From: UBA961 sp049426725
Lineage (GTDB): Bacteria; Bacteroidota; Ignavibacteria; Kapaibacteriales; UBA961
Length of the DNA stretch: 64,000 nt
Assembly (NCBI GenBank): GCA_049426725.1
Contig: JBMSYN010000001.1
Location: 62,001 to 126,000, forward strand
Direction of reading: 5' to 3'
In this document: one piece after another, positions 46,765 to 56,233 of the stretch
Layout: every line of letters starts with the position of its first letter
Position numbering within the stretch: the first letter of the stretch is position 1
Program-made: the position numbers and the translations under genes
The notes under the pieces: model-generated
Seen by the model: only the letters and a program-made list of their open reading frames with translations
Told to the model about the DNA's origin: nothing
The model's database searches: none

Positions 46765-47498
46765 ATATTGATCTTCTTAAACAATGCTTCTGGTATTGCA
46801 CGAATAATCATCATGATTAAACGCCAATAACTTGGGATATACATATGCTCAATGTTCTGGTCAATTCCCCTTCTTATTTCTTTAGCAATAAAATCAGGGC
46901 TCACAAAAAGCGGTGAAGATGGTAAGTGAGCAGTCATTGGTGTTGCTACAAAACCCGGCTTGATAGTCATGATACGAATATTAGGATTTGTGTTTGCATG
47001 TCGTAATCCCGAAAGAAATGTCGCCATTGCGGATTTCGCAGATCCATAAGCATAATTCCCTTTTCTACCTCTTTCTCCGGCAACAGAACCAATTCCGAGC
47101 AAAATACCACGACCTATCGCATTGAAATGATTAACAATCATTTGTGACAATACGATATGACTTATGGCATTAAGAGTAAATTCCTCTAACAAATATCGGA
47201 TGTCAGTTTTTGCTCTTTCTTGATCTGTTAATGATCCATGTGCAAGTATTGCTATATCCATATCTCCCTCTTCATGGATGATGCTTTGGAAGACCTGTTC
47301 AATCTCTTGCAGATTAGAAAAACTATCAATTTTTAAGACAACCCTTGATGCACCCAAAGCCAACAACTCATCTTTGCACGTTGAAAGTCTTTTCTCATTT
47401 CTTCCAATCAGAGTAAAAGCATGATTATTTTCTTGCGCATAAGTTATAGCAAGTGAATGAGCAATGGCAGATGTTGCACCAAAGATTACAATATGCAT
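46761..47498 (-). CDS. Short-chain dehydrogenase/reductase
   Basis: 245 residues. The Rossmann motif is VIFGATSAIAHSLA near the start; the active-site segment is GSVAGERGRKGNYAYGSAKSAM with Ser, Tyr and Lys of the catalytic set. The motif GATSAIA rather than TGxxxGIG places it in the atypical SDR group that contains decaprenyl-phosphoribose 2-epimerase-like (DprE2-type) enzymes and other envelope sugar enzymes (inference). A hydrophobic C-terminal segment is present. Its 3' end overlaps ade by 4 bp on the opposite strand. Confidence 0.85.
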   Translation of the reverse strand: MHIVIFGATSAIAHSLAITYAQENNHAFTLIGRNEKRLSTCKDELLALGASRVVLKIDSFSNLQEIEQVFQSIIHEEGDMDIAILAHGSLTDQERAKTDIRYLLEEFTLNAISHIVLSQMIVNHFNAIGRGILLGIGSVAGERGRKGNYAYGSAKSAMATFLSGLRHANTNPNIRIMTIKPGFVATPMTAHLPSSPLFVSPDFIAKEIRRGIDQNIEHMYIPSYWRLIMMIIRAIPEALFKKINI

Positions 47499-47499
47499 A

Positions 47500-49560
47500 C
47501 TAATATAAAAATGGTGATAGTACGGTTTTATATATCAGTTTTTGTTGATCATAGATGACAAGTGCAGCAATGGATGTATTTCCAAAAATGCCTTGCAGCA
47601 TTGATTGGGAGTATATCCCATTGATTAAATCAATAGATCCGGATTTAAGCAAGGTGCCATTGAGTGAATACAACTGATAGTGATATTCACCTGACTTAAC
47701 AATTGCTAATCCTTCTTGTTTTGATTCTTTTGCTATTGACATAGGATATGAATGCTTAGGCAATATTTCTTCCGGTATACCACAAGGAATAACTGAAACA
47801 TTTTTTGAATATTTGAATACAGAATCTCTATTTGGAAGTCTTGGAGGATAGGTTCTCTCTCTTTTGGTATCGGAGGCAATAACAAAACATTCATATTCTC
47901 CTCTGCTCATTGTGTCTTTCAACATATCGATTGCCCATGCATGAAGTGTATCATATTTATAAGCTTTTATCGATTGAAATGACAAATCTCCTTTTTTGCG
48001 AATATGCATTTCCATGTTCATGATTGGAAAAGCAGATTGTGCTAGAAATACAACACGTTGATATTGTTCAACCGGATATGTGATCATAGGTGATATCACA
48101 ATTCCTGACTCTAGCATTGCATTATGAATATTGGCTAAACCATAGCCCAATGTGTCATTTTTTGATTGTGCATTGTTTGCAGTACGGTAAACAATCTCAC
48201 GAATCTCATGTGCTGTTTTCTCCGGAAATGCTGATACAAATAAACCCATTGCCCCGGCAATGAGGGGTGTGGCAAGTGAAGTACCATTCGCATTTGTAAT
48301 TGCACTTGTATCTCCCGGATTGATACATATCACAGATACTCCCTGCGCAGCAATATCGGGTTTGATCTTTCCATCAGATCGAGGGCCTCGAGAAGTAAAA
48401 TTTGCAGGCGTAATGCCATCTGGTGAAAGAGCTGCAACTGCAATCACACTATCTGCATCGGAAGGAGTGATGATGGTACTATCTTTAGGACCACTGTTTC
48501 CGGCTGCTGTGACGCAAATAACGCCTCTTTTCACAGCTTCATTCACTATGCGAGCAGTTATTGTCGTTTTTCCATTGAAGTCGGAAAAGTCATAATTCTC
48601 TTCAAATGGTTGATCAAAAGAAGAATATCCCAATGAACTGGAAATGACATCAGCACCAAATGCTTCCGACCATTCTACTGCGGCTGCATAATTATCTTCT
48701 TCAAGATGTTGTTCAGTTGGAATATCTTCTGTTTTGGCCAGTAGAAATGATGAAAATGGCGCAATTCCAATCAAAGAGTCTTGTTGAAATCCGCTAACTG
48801 TTGAATAACAAATTGACCCATGATAATCTTGATTAGCAACATCACCTTGCTGATTGGCTGTAACAGAATCTCTTTGAATGAAATCCTTTTCTCCAATAAC
48901 ATCGGCATTCATTGTGGCCTTATGTTTTTTCCATTGGAAGCCAGAATCCAGAAATGATAATAAAGCTCCCTGACCAACAATACCCATTTGATGAATTTGC
49001 GGAATCTGTAACATGGCAGCTTGATTTAAAGAAGGTCCATAACGAAAAACACCACAGTTATCGACCGGTGACAAAATCTTAAAATCATCATCTCTTTTCA
49101 TGACAAATGCCGATGATGAAACAATGTGAGTTGAGACCGGAAAGAGTTTTACACCCGTTCTTTGAAGTGCTTTAACAAATGGCAACTCTTTTATCGCCTT
49201 CAAACGAGTTGAATCAGTTTTAACGACGATATAATTATTCCAACGCAACTGCAACATGACCGTATCAACATATTTCGATACTTCAGAGATATATCCCGGA
49301 TTTACCGGAGCATCGGCTTGAGTAATTAAAGGTGCTTTCGGGTTATTTTGCTTCCTTCTATCCAAACTTCTCTGTGAATGAATCTCAAGGGTTTTATACC
49401 AGAGATTTGAGCCGGGAGCAATCACTTCATTTCCTTTATCTTTGAAGAAAATACGCCAATAGCCGGATGTTTGACCCATAATTGGTGATATTGCCAGCAA
49501 AATAGCGATACAAATCACCGATGTCTGAATGGGATAATTCTGTGTGTGTTTCATATCCAA
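47500..49560 (-). CDS. Secreted subtilisin-family (S8) peptidase with T9SS-like tail
   Basis: 686 residues with signal peptide (residues 11-30, SVICIAILLAISPIMGQ). Catalytic triad D205 (SFLDSGFQ), H247 (DYHGSICYS), S428 (NANGTSLATP); oxyanion Asn355 (AAGNSGPKD). Propeptide about 31-165. A C-terminal beta-rich domain and the ending YHYQLYSLNGTLLKSGSIDLI...LVIYDQQKLIYKTV resemble a T9SS type A sorting domain, so it is probably a surface or extracellular protease. Starts 1 bp after the SDR stop side; divergent from ygfZ. Confidence 0.92.
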   Translation of the reverse strand: MDMKHTQNYPIQTSVICIAILLAISPIMGQTSGYWRIFFKDKGNEVIAPGSNLWYKTLEIHSQRSLDRRKQNNPKAPLITQADAPVNPGYISEVSKYVDTVMLQLRWNNYIVVKTDSTRLKAIKELPFVKALQRTGVKLFPVSTHIVSSSAFVMKRDDDFKILSPVDNCGVFRYGPSLNQAAMLQIPQIHQMGIVGQGALLSFLDSGFQWKKHKATMNADVIGEKDFIQRDSVTANQQGDVANQDYHGSICYSTVSGFQQDSLIGIAPFSSFLLAKTEDIPTEQHLEEDNYAAAVEWSEAFGADVISSSLGYSSFDQPFEENYDFSDFNGKTTITARIVNEAVKRGVICVTAAGNSGPKDSTIITPSDADSVIAVAALSPDGITPANFTSRGPRSDGKIKPDIAAQGVSVICINPGDTSAITNANGTSLATPLIAGAMGLFVSAFPEKTAHEIREIVYRTANNAQSKNDTLGYGLANIHNAMLESGIVISPMITYPVEQYQRVVFLAQSAFPIMNMEMHIRKKGDLSFQSIKAYKYDTLHAWAIDMLKDTMSRGEYECFVIASDTKRERTYPPRLPNRDSVFKYSKNVSVIPCGIPEEILPKHSYPMSIAKESKQEGLAIVKSGEYHYQLYSLNGTLLKSGSIDLINGIYSQSMLQGIFGNTSIAALVIYDQQKLIYKTVLSPFLY

Positions 49561-49627
49561 TTTTATTTCAATTAATCGTCAATAACGCCATAAATTACTT
49601 CTTTCTTTTGACTCTTTCGCAATTAGC

Positions 49628-50590
49628 ATGAATATACAAGACACAATACTTGCAAATCAGGCTCCCGGTATATGGTGGTCTCGTTCCGGAACTCCTGGTA
49701 TAATCAAAGTTCGAGGTCAGGAAATTAAAGACCTCATTCATAGACTATCAACAAATAATTGCTTGAATATAACCCAGAATTCAGGCAAACAAACAATCTT
49801 GACAAATGAAAAAGGGCGAATCATTGATATCATCATACTGCTGCAGTTAACTGATGATTTTCTCATATTGACATCAAAAAACAATGAGCAAGTGATTATC
49901 AATTGGTTAAAGAAATATATCATCATGGAAGATATTCGATTTGATATTCTTACCAATCAGATTGACATGATGACTGTTCACGGTGCTGAAAGCATGGATT
50001 GCATTTCGCAATTGATGGGAACGACTGAATTGAATATCCCAATGCATTCGATCATCTCAGCAAAACATTCTGATTCACGATTAGCCATTCGATGTATGCC
50101 CATACATGAAATGCAATTTCTAATCATTGATAAAAAAGATTCAGGTTTACATCAGATATTCGAAAACAGCGAAATACCATATTTCGATGATCAACGTTAT
50201 GAAATGGAACGCATATTATCGGGAATGGGGGCATTTCAAAAAGAAATCAATGATGCTTTTAATCCCCTTGAAGCAGGATTATTACATCTTATTGATTTCA
50301 AAAAAGGATGTTATATCGGGCAAGAAGTCATCGCGAGACTAGATAGTTACAATAAATTACAGAAACGCCTCATGGGATTTGCTTCAAATGATCATATTCC
50401 GGAAGGGTCAGTACTAATACAAGAAACAAAAGAGATTGGATTGATAACTTCAACATATCATTCAGATTCCGGTACGATTGGACTCGCATATATTCGAAGT
50501 GAATATGCATATCCGGAAGCAACAGTTGAAGTCTATTCTGATAATCAAGAAAAAACATGTACACTTCTTACTTTGCCAATGAGAACATAA
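49628..50590 (+). CDS. ygfZ: Folate-binding protein YgfZ/GcvT-like
   Basis: 320 residues. The YgfZ signature KKGCYIGQEVIARLDSYNKLQKRLMGF is complete (about 225-250), with the N-terminal GcvT-like fold before it (KVRGQEIKDLIHRLSTNN, ILTNEKGRIIDIIILLQ). YgfZ helps iron-sulfur cluster assembly or repair of some enzymes with tetrahydrofolate; here it could service the Fe-S proteins such as RlmD and Rieske. It starts a plus-strand run with two closely spaced followers (1 and 6 bp gaps). Confidence 0.93.
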   Translation: MNIQDTILANQAPGIWWSRSGTPGIIKVRGQEIKDLIHRLSTNNCLNITQNSGKQTILTNEKGRIIDIIILLQLTDDFLILTSKNNEQVIINWLKKYIIMEDIRFDILTNQIDMMTVHGAESMDCISQLMGTTELNIPMHSIISAKHSDSRLAIRCMPIHEMQFLIIDKKDSGLHQIFENSEIPYFDDQRYEMERILSGMGAFQKEINDAFNPLEAGLLHLIDFKKGCYIGQEVIARLDSYNKLQKRLMGFASNDHIPEGSVLIQETKEIGLITSTYHSDSGTIGLAYIRSEYAYPEATVEVYSDNQEKTCTLLTLPMRT

Positions 50591-50591
50591 T

Positions 50592-51425
50592 ATGAGACCT
50601 AAAAGATTAGAACAGAAAGCTGATAAAGCATATGAAAATGAAGAGTTCATTCATTCCAGCGATGCACGTCCTCTAAGAATACTCTCAGAATATTTATATC
50701 CAGAGCGTCAATTCAAAGATCATAGCATCAATAATACCATTATATTTTTTGGTAGCGCCAGGATCAAATCCGACAAAGAATTTCATCATGAATATGAATC
50801 CTTGAAAGCGCATTTGGAACACTGTAATGATGAACAAAGAGAAGTAATTCAATCAAAGATTGCCATTCTTGAAAAGCAAAGAGAATTGACGGAATATTAT
50901 TTGGAAGCCAGAGACCTCGCCAAAATGATTACTGAATGGTCATTGCAATTTCCAAAACCCAAGAGATTTGTCATTTGTACCGGCGGAGGTCCTGGAATTA
51001 TGGAAGCCGGGAATAGAGGAGCCATGGAGGCAGAGGGAGAATCAATCGGCTTAAATATCAGCCTGCCTTTTGAACAGATGCCGAACCCTTATATCGCTCC
51101 TGATCTAAATTTTGAGTTTCATTATTTCTTCCTTAGAAAATATTGGTTTGCTTTCATGGCAAAAGCATTAGTCATCTTTCCTGGAGGATTCGGAACTTTA
51201 GATGAATTAATGGAAATATTGACGCTGGTACAAACAAAAAAGATCAATAAGAAGATGCCAATCCTCATATATGGAGAAAAATTCTGGAAAAAAGTGATCA
51301 ATTTCGACTATTTGGTTGAAATGGGTATGATTTCTGCTGATGATTTAAACACAATTACCTATGTCAATTCCCCAAAAGAAGCTTTTGAGGTATTGACAAG
51401 TGCATTATCAGAACATTACAGATAA
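50592..51425 (+). CDS. LOG-family protein (TIGR00730-type)
   Basis: 277 residues. Seen: GGGPGIMEAGNRGAMEAEGES and PGGFGTLDELMEI, the two hallmark motifs of the Lonely Guy family. Members hydrolyse nucleoside 5'-monophosphates; plant-type members release cytokinins, bacterial ones often act on AMP. The N-terminal 60 residues are a charged extension beyond the fold. The role here is unknown. It follows ygfZ by 1 bp. Confidence 0.9.
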   Translation: MRPKRLEQKADKAYENEEFIHSSDARPLRILSEYLYPERQFKDHSINNTIIFFGSARIKSDKEFHHEYESLKAHLEHCNDEQREVIQSKIAILEKQRELTEYYLEARDLAKMITEWSLQFPKPKRFVICTGGGPGIMEAGNRGAMEAEGESIGLNISLPFEQMPNPYIAPDLNFEFHYFFLRKYWFAFMAKALVIFPGGFGTLDELMEILTLVQTKKINKKMPILIYGEKFWKKVINFDYLVEMGMISADDLNTITYVNSPKEAFEVLTSALSEHYR

Positions 51426-51431
51426 TAAGCA

Positions 51432-52319
51432 ATGAAACAGCAACAAGATTTTCTAGAAAGAGAACATGAGGTATATTCCAAAATTTCACCTGCTCTATCT
51501 TTATTGGATGATCCCGATGAAAGTGTATCTGTTCATATTTCACAATATTTATCTTCATTTGGTAGTTCAATAGTTCCTATAATTCGAAGAGAAATACAAG
51601 AACAGAATTCCACACAAGCCATACATACATTGCAAACAGTACTGAACACTCTGCAAGCCGAAGGATTACATGAGGTTAAAGAGTATGTTTTGTCTTGCAG
51701 ACGCAGGCAAATTTCACCTGATTTGTTCACTCTTTTTGATTTATTATCACATTTCGGATATCCGGAATCAAATGCTTGGATCATTGAAGCTCAGCTTAAT
51801 ACAATGGCAGAAGCAGTGAAGGAACACATCGAGATAACGGGTGCACACAATGAAGAGCAAAGAATAAATTCTTTAAATGCTATTTTCTTTGATCAATTTT
51901 CCTATAGTCCTCCGTCCTCACATTATTATCTGCCTGAGCATTGTTATTTCTATAGTGTGACTGAAAAGCGAATTGGAATACCGCTTGCCCTTTCAATCTT
52001 ATACATCATCTTGGGAAATAAATCCGGAATTGCACTTCAAGGCATTGGCATGCCGCTTCATTTCCTTGTAAAGAGCAGTAAGTTAGATACTTTCATTGAT
52101 GTGTATAATTATGGAGTTACTCTTACCAAAGAGGATTGTCTGAAGTTTCTAATCAAGGCAGGAATTCCCTACTCCGAATCGATGCTCGAACCTGTTGACT
52201 CTGAGGATATGCTTTTTAGAATGTTAAGGAATTTATATCATTGCTATAAACGAGAGCAAGCAGAATGGGAATTGAATCAAATCGTATCAATTCTTGAATA
52301 TTTTGACATAGAGCATTGA
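51432..52319 (+). CDS. SirB1-like transglutaminase-fold protein
   Basis: 295 residues. The SirB1/transglutaminase-like signature is seen: LNAIFFDQFSYSPPSSHYYLP and RIGIPLALSILYIILGNKSGIALQGIGMPLHFLVK. The N-terminal part has HEAT-like helices. SirB1 proteins have no settled activity. The usual catalytic Cys of transglutaminases is not obvious. It lies between the LOG gene and the small pseudo-receiver gene. Confidence 0.85.
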   Translation: MKQQQDFLEREHEVYSKISPALSLLDDPDESVSVHISQYLSSFGSSIVPIIRREIQEQNSTQAIHTLQTVLNTLQAEGLHEVKEYVLSCRRRQISPDLFTLFDLLSHFGYPESNAWIIEAQLNTMAEAVKEHIEITGAHNEEQRINSLNAIFFDQFSYSPPSSHYYLPEHCYFYSVTEKRIGIPLALSILYIILGNKSGIALQGIGMPLHFLVKSSKLDTFIDVYNYGVTLTKEDCLKFLIKAGIPYSESMLEPVDSEDMLFRMLRNLYHCYKREQAEWELNQIVSILEYFDIEH

Positions 52320-52320
52320 G

Positions 52321-52680
52321 ATGGATATTCATTGGCATATCATCACCGATGATATCATGGAGCAGATAGAGTTAAAACAGATGATTCCTGAAGGAAAATA
52401 TACATGTTCTATCATTCCACCGAGTACAGAGATATTTGCACCTGATAAATCAGTTTGTACGATACTTAATGTGCATGCTCAATCGTTTGATGTTTTGACA
52501 TATCTACAATCTTTTTTGAATGAACATTCATCCTCTGATAGCGAAATAATAGTGTATACTTCAGAAAAGCATGATCATCAAACAATACATGCAATGAAGG
52601 CACTTGGAATCAAACATATGTGTACCAAAAATCAATTGTTGACTTTCCTGAAAAGCATCAATGAGAAACAGCAGAATTGA
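52321..52680 (+). CDS. Small protein resembling a degenerate receiver domain
   Basis: 119 residues; it starts 1 bp after the SirB1-like stop. Layout fits a response-regulator receiver: acidic pair D10-D11 after strand HWHII, N50 at the position of the phosphoacceptor Asp (VCTILN), T80 at the switch Thr/Ser (SEIIVYTSE) and K103 at the conserved Lys. The 30-residue N50-T80 gap equals the D57-T87 gap of CheY. The phospho-Asp is replaced by Asn, so it would not be phosphorylated. A chance resemblance is possible. No other domain or partner kinase is present. Confidence 0.65.
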   Translation: MDIHWHIITDDIMEQIELKQMIPEGKYTCSIIPPSTEIFAPDKSVCTILNVHAQSFDVLTYLQSFLNEHSSSDSEIIVYTSEKHDHQTIHAMKALGIKHMCTKNQLLTFLKSINEKQQN

Positions 52681-52682
52681 CA

Positions 52683-54404
52683 TCAATTATTCTTGGCATA
52701 TTCATTTGCATATCTTTTGATTGACTTTACAATTCCCTCAGCCATTGATTGCTGACCTTTTTCAGAACTGAGGATTTTCTCATCATTGACATTCGACAAA
52801 AATCCTGTTTCAAATAATACATTGGGCATAGAAGCGCCAACTAGCACCAAGAATCCTGCTTGATTTACACCGCGATTAAAGAGACCTGTCTTACCAGCCA
52901 CTTCTTTTTGTAGCATAGCTGCAAATTTCTCACTAAACTTCACAAATGCTGATTGTGCCATCGTGGATATTATGAGTTTTTCTTCAATCATATCATCATA
53001 ATTGATTTGTTCTTTTTCCAATCTGATGGATGCATTTTCCTTTTCAGCAACACGTACCGCCTCAGAGTTCCTTCCGGGTCGAAGAATATACGATTCACAA
53101 CCATTTGCCTGATGAGGTTTTGAAGGCATTGAATTACAATGTATGCTAATGAATAATTTCCCTTTTTGCTTATTCGCTATTTGTCCACGACGATATAATT
53201 CAACGAATGTATCATCATCTCTTGTCATAACCACTTTGCTTGCTGGTAACTCTTTCTTAAGCAGTTCTTTTACCTTTTTTGCAATTGAAAGTGCTATATC
53301 CTTTTCTTTATAGCCATTAATAGAAATAGCACCGGCATCTTCCCCTCCATGACCAGGATCTAATACGATAACATCAAGATCCCAAGCCCCGATTGGTTGT
53401 TTTGGTTTTTGTACAATTTCATCTTTCTTTAGCCGAATAGTCAATCTCAACGATTTCAGATTCACTTTTTTGATATCGGCATACTCTATCTCTTGTGAAC
53501 ATCGAATAGTGTACAGAAGAAACTGCCGTATTGTTTCATGACCAAAAGCTTCAATTTGCGGACGCTTTGTCAACTCTTTTAAGGATACTATACCATTCTT
53601 CATATTTGGTAGTCGTAATATCAACTCTCTCCCTCTTAGCTCGGGTTTTTGATATTGCTCAATGGGAAGATTAGAAGAGAAATTTATGACTATGTCTTGA
53701 CCACTCATCTCAAGATCAATGCCAATTATTGTACATTGTTCTTTGTTTGCGATTGCTGCCGAATAAGCCAAAGCTTCTAGTTTTGTTATTGTATTTGAAT
53801 TATTCTCAATTTCAGATTGGTCTGTACTATTTTCATCTCTATTTGATGAATTCTGAATAGGCTCACCAATCTCTATTTGTGACTCATTGTTTGATGATGG
53901 ATTGGACTCAAGTTGAACATCCTCTATTACTTCCTGCTGGGGTAGTGAAAATGTTGCGGCTATTGCAGGATCTATTCCTTTTCCCATTCTATATGTATTA
54001 TCGGAGTTTTTTATAATTGAGCGTAAACCAAAACCATTTAATGCTGTTGTAAATTCATCAAAAGGAACAATCACTTCAGTTTGTTGTCGCAATACAGGAT
54101 AAGTCATTGAAGCTTTATACTTAACCCCATCTGATGATTGAAAAAATAGTGATGATGATTGAGGGTTTAAGAGAAGATTCCCCTGTTTAAACAATATCGT
54201 ATTCTTTACAGGATTATATTGAGACCCCACCAATAGCTTAGATGTTATATCAGTCAACCTCACATACAATTGTTGATTGATACTTCTGGCACTTAATGAT
54301 ACTTTTGATTTATTTGGAAGGTAGCAAACAATCTCATCAGCGATGAGATTATTGAAAGAAATCATTGAGAAGAAAAGTAGACATTCAATGAGAATATGCA
54401 TCAT
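52683..54404 (-). CDS. N-acetylmuramoyl-L-alanine amidase (AmiC-type)
   Basis: 573 residues with signal peptide. It cleaves the amide bond between muramic acid and the stem peptide. An N-terminal AMIN-like beta domain (about 25-330, with a polar Asn/Ser/Glu-rich stretch) precedes the catalytic Amidase_3 domain: VIVLDPGHGGEDAGAI, KEKDIALSIAKKVKELL, a VMTRDDDTFVELYRRGQIAN stretch, FISIHCNSMP, and the distal catalytic Glu in NVLFETGFLSN. The zinc ligands (His in DPGHGG, Glu in EKD, His in IHCNS) are all present. It is the last gene of the minus run, 47 bp after gatA. Confidence 0.92.
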   Translation of the reverse strand: MMHILIECLLFFSMISFNNLIADEIVCYLPNKSKVSLSARSINQQLYVRLTDITSKLLVGSQYNPVKNTILFKQGNLLLNPQSSSLFFQSSDGVKYKASMTYPVLRQQTEVIVPFDEFTTALNGFGLRSIIKNSDNTYRMGKGIDPAIAATFSLPQQEVIEDVQLESNPSSNNESQIEIGEPIQNSSNRDENSTDQSEIENNSNTITKLEALAYSAAIANKEQCTIIGIDLEMSGQDIVINFSSNLPIEQYQKPELRGRELILRLPNMKNGIVSLKELTKRPQIEAFGHETIRQFLLYTIRCSQEIEYADIKKVNLKSLRLTIRLKKDEIVQKPKQPIGAWDLDVIVLDPGHGGEDAGAISINGYKEKDIALSIAKKVKELLKKELPASKVVMTRDDDTFVELYRRGQIANKQKGKLFISIHCNSMPSKPHQANGCESYILRPGRNSEAVRVAEKENASIRLEKEQINYDDMIEEKLIISTMAQSAFVKFSEKFAAMLQKEVAGKTGLFNRGVNQAGFLVLVGASMPNVLFETGFLSNVNDEKILSSEKGQQSMAEGIVKSIKRYANEYAKNN

Positions 54405-54451
54405 TCCTAGTGGCAGAGTAATTTCCTCTCAATAAATATGGCAGTATAACT

Positions 54452-55858
54452 TTATAAAATATCTGAGATCGCTTTTGTGATTGCAAGCAATGCATCATCA
54501 TTCATCAGATTTGTTTGTAATTGCATTCCTATTGGTAAACCGTCGGAAGAATGTCCTGCCGGAAAACTTATTGCCGGAATCCCTGCTATATTGGCTGATA
54601 CTGTAAAATAATCTGACAAATACATTTGCAAAGGATCCTTCTTTTCGCCCCTCTTAAATGGCAATCCTGCTGTTGTGGGTAATAGCAATGCATCGGCTTG
54701 AGAAAAGATGGAAGCATATCCATTGAAGATTGCTCTTCTTGCTTTTTGGGCTTTAACATAATATGCTTCATAATAACCGGATGAAAGAACATAAGTGCCA
54801 AGCATTATGCGTCTTTTCACTTCCATTCCAAAACCACTAGATCTGGTTGACGTTGTCATGTCAGAGCTTGATGAATCACGCAATCCATAACGCACACCAT
54901 CGAATCGAGCAAGATTGGAAGATGCTTCTGCTGTTGCAAGAATATAATATGTTGATATCCACGACTTGGAACCGGGTATTGTTTGATGTATAAACTTTAC
55001 CCCTTGATTGGACAATTTCCGCAATAGATCATCATAAACGTTTCTTACTTCTTTGTCTAAACCTGTCAATTCTTCTTCCGGAAGAATCGCCAATGTAAGT
55101 GAACTCAAATCAATGCTTTCAGATAACTTATTCGTTGATTGTGAAGAAGGTAATTCTGAACTTGTGGAATCATTCATATCATGACCCGAGATGGCATCAA
55201 ATACCAAAGCCATTGTACGAACATCGCCTGAAAAAATTCCAATTTGATCCAATGAAGATGCAAATGCCGTTAAACCATATCGTGAAATTCTTCCATAGCT
55301 TGGTTTAAAACCATATATCCCACAAAATGCTGCGGGCTGCCGTACGGAACCTCCGGTATCAGATCCCAATGATGCATGAGACAATCCTGCAGCAACGGCA
55401 ACTGCCGAACCTGATGAAGAACCACCCGGAACATATCCAGGGTGAAATGGATGATCGGTTGGACCAAAGTAGGAAGTTTCCCCACTTGAGCCCATAGCAA
55501 ATTCATCCATATTCACTTTACCCAAGATGATTGCACCTTCTTGTTTTAAGCGTTGTACAACAGTTGCATCATACATGGGTTGAAAATGCTCAAGCATTTT
55601 TGATCCGCAGGTCATAGGCATGCCTTTAGCGGATATATTATCTTTTATGGCAATTGTCATTCCCTTTAGCAAAAGCGAAGAATCAGTTCTTTCATCAATG
55701 CTCATTGCCTCGGAACGTACATTCGGATTGATTGACAAAAACACATTCAATGCTTGCTGTTCATTGATGCGTTTGAGTGCCTCATCAGTTATGTTCGCAA
55801 ATGTTTGCGATGTATCATGTACCGATTGTTTATCCCGTGCATAATCGAGTAGTGACAT
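54452..55858 (-). CDS. gatA: Aspartyl/glutamyl-tRNA amidotransferase subunit A
   Basis: 468 residues. It supplies ammonia for amidation of Glu-tRNA-Gln or Asp-tRNA-Asn. The amidase signature is complete: catalytic Lys in AIKDNISAKG, a Ser pair in PGGSSSGSAVAVAAGL, and SDTGGSVRQPAAFCG. GatB and GatC genes are not in the window, which is unusual only in that GatCAB are often linked. It follows the small membrane gene by 24 bp. Confidence 0.95.
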   Translation of the reverse strand: MSLLDYARDKQSVHDTSQTFANITDEALKRINEQQALNVFLSINPNVRSEAMSIDERTDSSLLLKGMTIAIKDNISAKGMPMTCGSKMLEHFQPMYDATVVQRLKQEGAIILGKVNMDEFAMGSSGETSYFGPTDHPFHPGYVPGGSSSGSAVAVAAGLSHASLGSDTGGSVRQPAAFCGIYGFKPSYGRISRYGLTAFASSLDQIGIFSGDVRTMALVFDAISGHDMNDSTSSELPSSQSTNKLSESIDLSSLTLAILPEEELTGLDKEVRNVYDDLLRKLSNQGVKFIHQTIPGSKSWISTYYILATAEASSNLARFDGVRYGLRDSSSSDMTTSTRSSGFGMEVKRRIMLGTYVLSSGYYEAYYVKAQKARRAIFNGYASIFSQADALLLPTTAGLPFKRGEKKDPLQMYLSDYFTVSANIAGIPAISFPAGHSSDGLPIGMQLQTNLMNDDALLAITKAISDIL

Positions 55859-55882
55859 TGAAGAAACTTTCCTTACAATTGC

Positions 55883-56215
55883 TTAAAACTTAAATTGAGC
55901 TGCTTGTGCTGATAAGAATAGAGCGATTCCACCGAAAAATACCATTGTCCCGCACCACTCAAACATATTAGTAAATATGGATGATGAACTTCCTGGATTA
56001 TCAAGTGGATTTGGTGCATATGTTGCCGATATACCGATGATCATACCCAATACGGTAAGTGTCATGCCTGTCATCCAACGATGAGAGCCCATGGGATCGG
56101 AACCCTGTGAAATTGTACCAACAAGAAACATTGCAACAGACAATGCAACAAAACTAAGTATTAGAGCACCGATAAATTTTAGAATGCCCGTAAGATTTGA
56201 ATTGGTTGAACTCAT
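55883..56215 (-). CDS. Small membrane protein (three helices)
   Basis: 110 residues with three hydrophobic segments near 11-33, 46-65 and 84-104. A polar loop with PNPLDNPGSSSS lies between the second and third. I do not recognise a family. It lies between Omp28-like and gatA (18 bp and 24 bp gaps), so it is probably in the same transcript. Function unknown. Confidence 0.7.
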   Translation of the reverse strand: MSSTNSNLTGILKFIGALILSFVALSVAMFLVGTISQGSDPMGSHRWMTGMTLTVLGMIIGISATYAPNPLDNPGSSSSIFTNMFEWCGTMVFFGGIALFLSAQAAQFKF

Positions 56216-56233
56216 AATGATTCCTTAAAGAGT

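Noticed and set aside
48260..48595. 111-residue plus-strand ORF opposite the subtilase gene
   Set aside because: Antisense shadow of a gene with an intact catalytic triad; no ribosome site.
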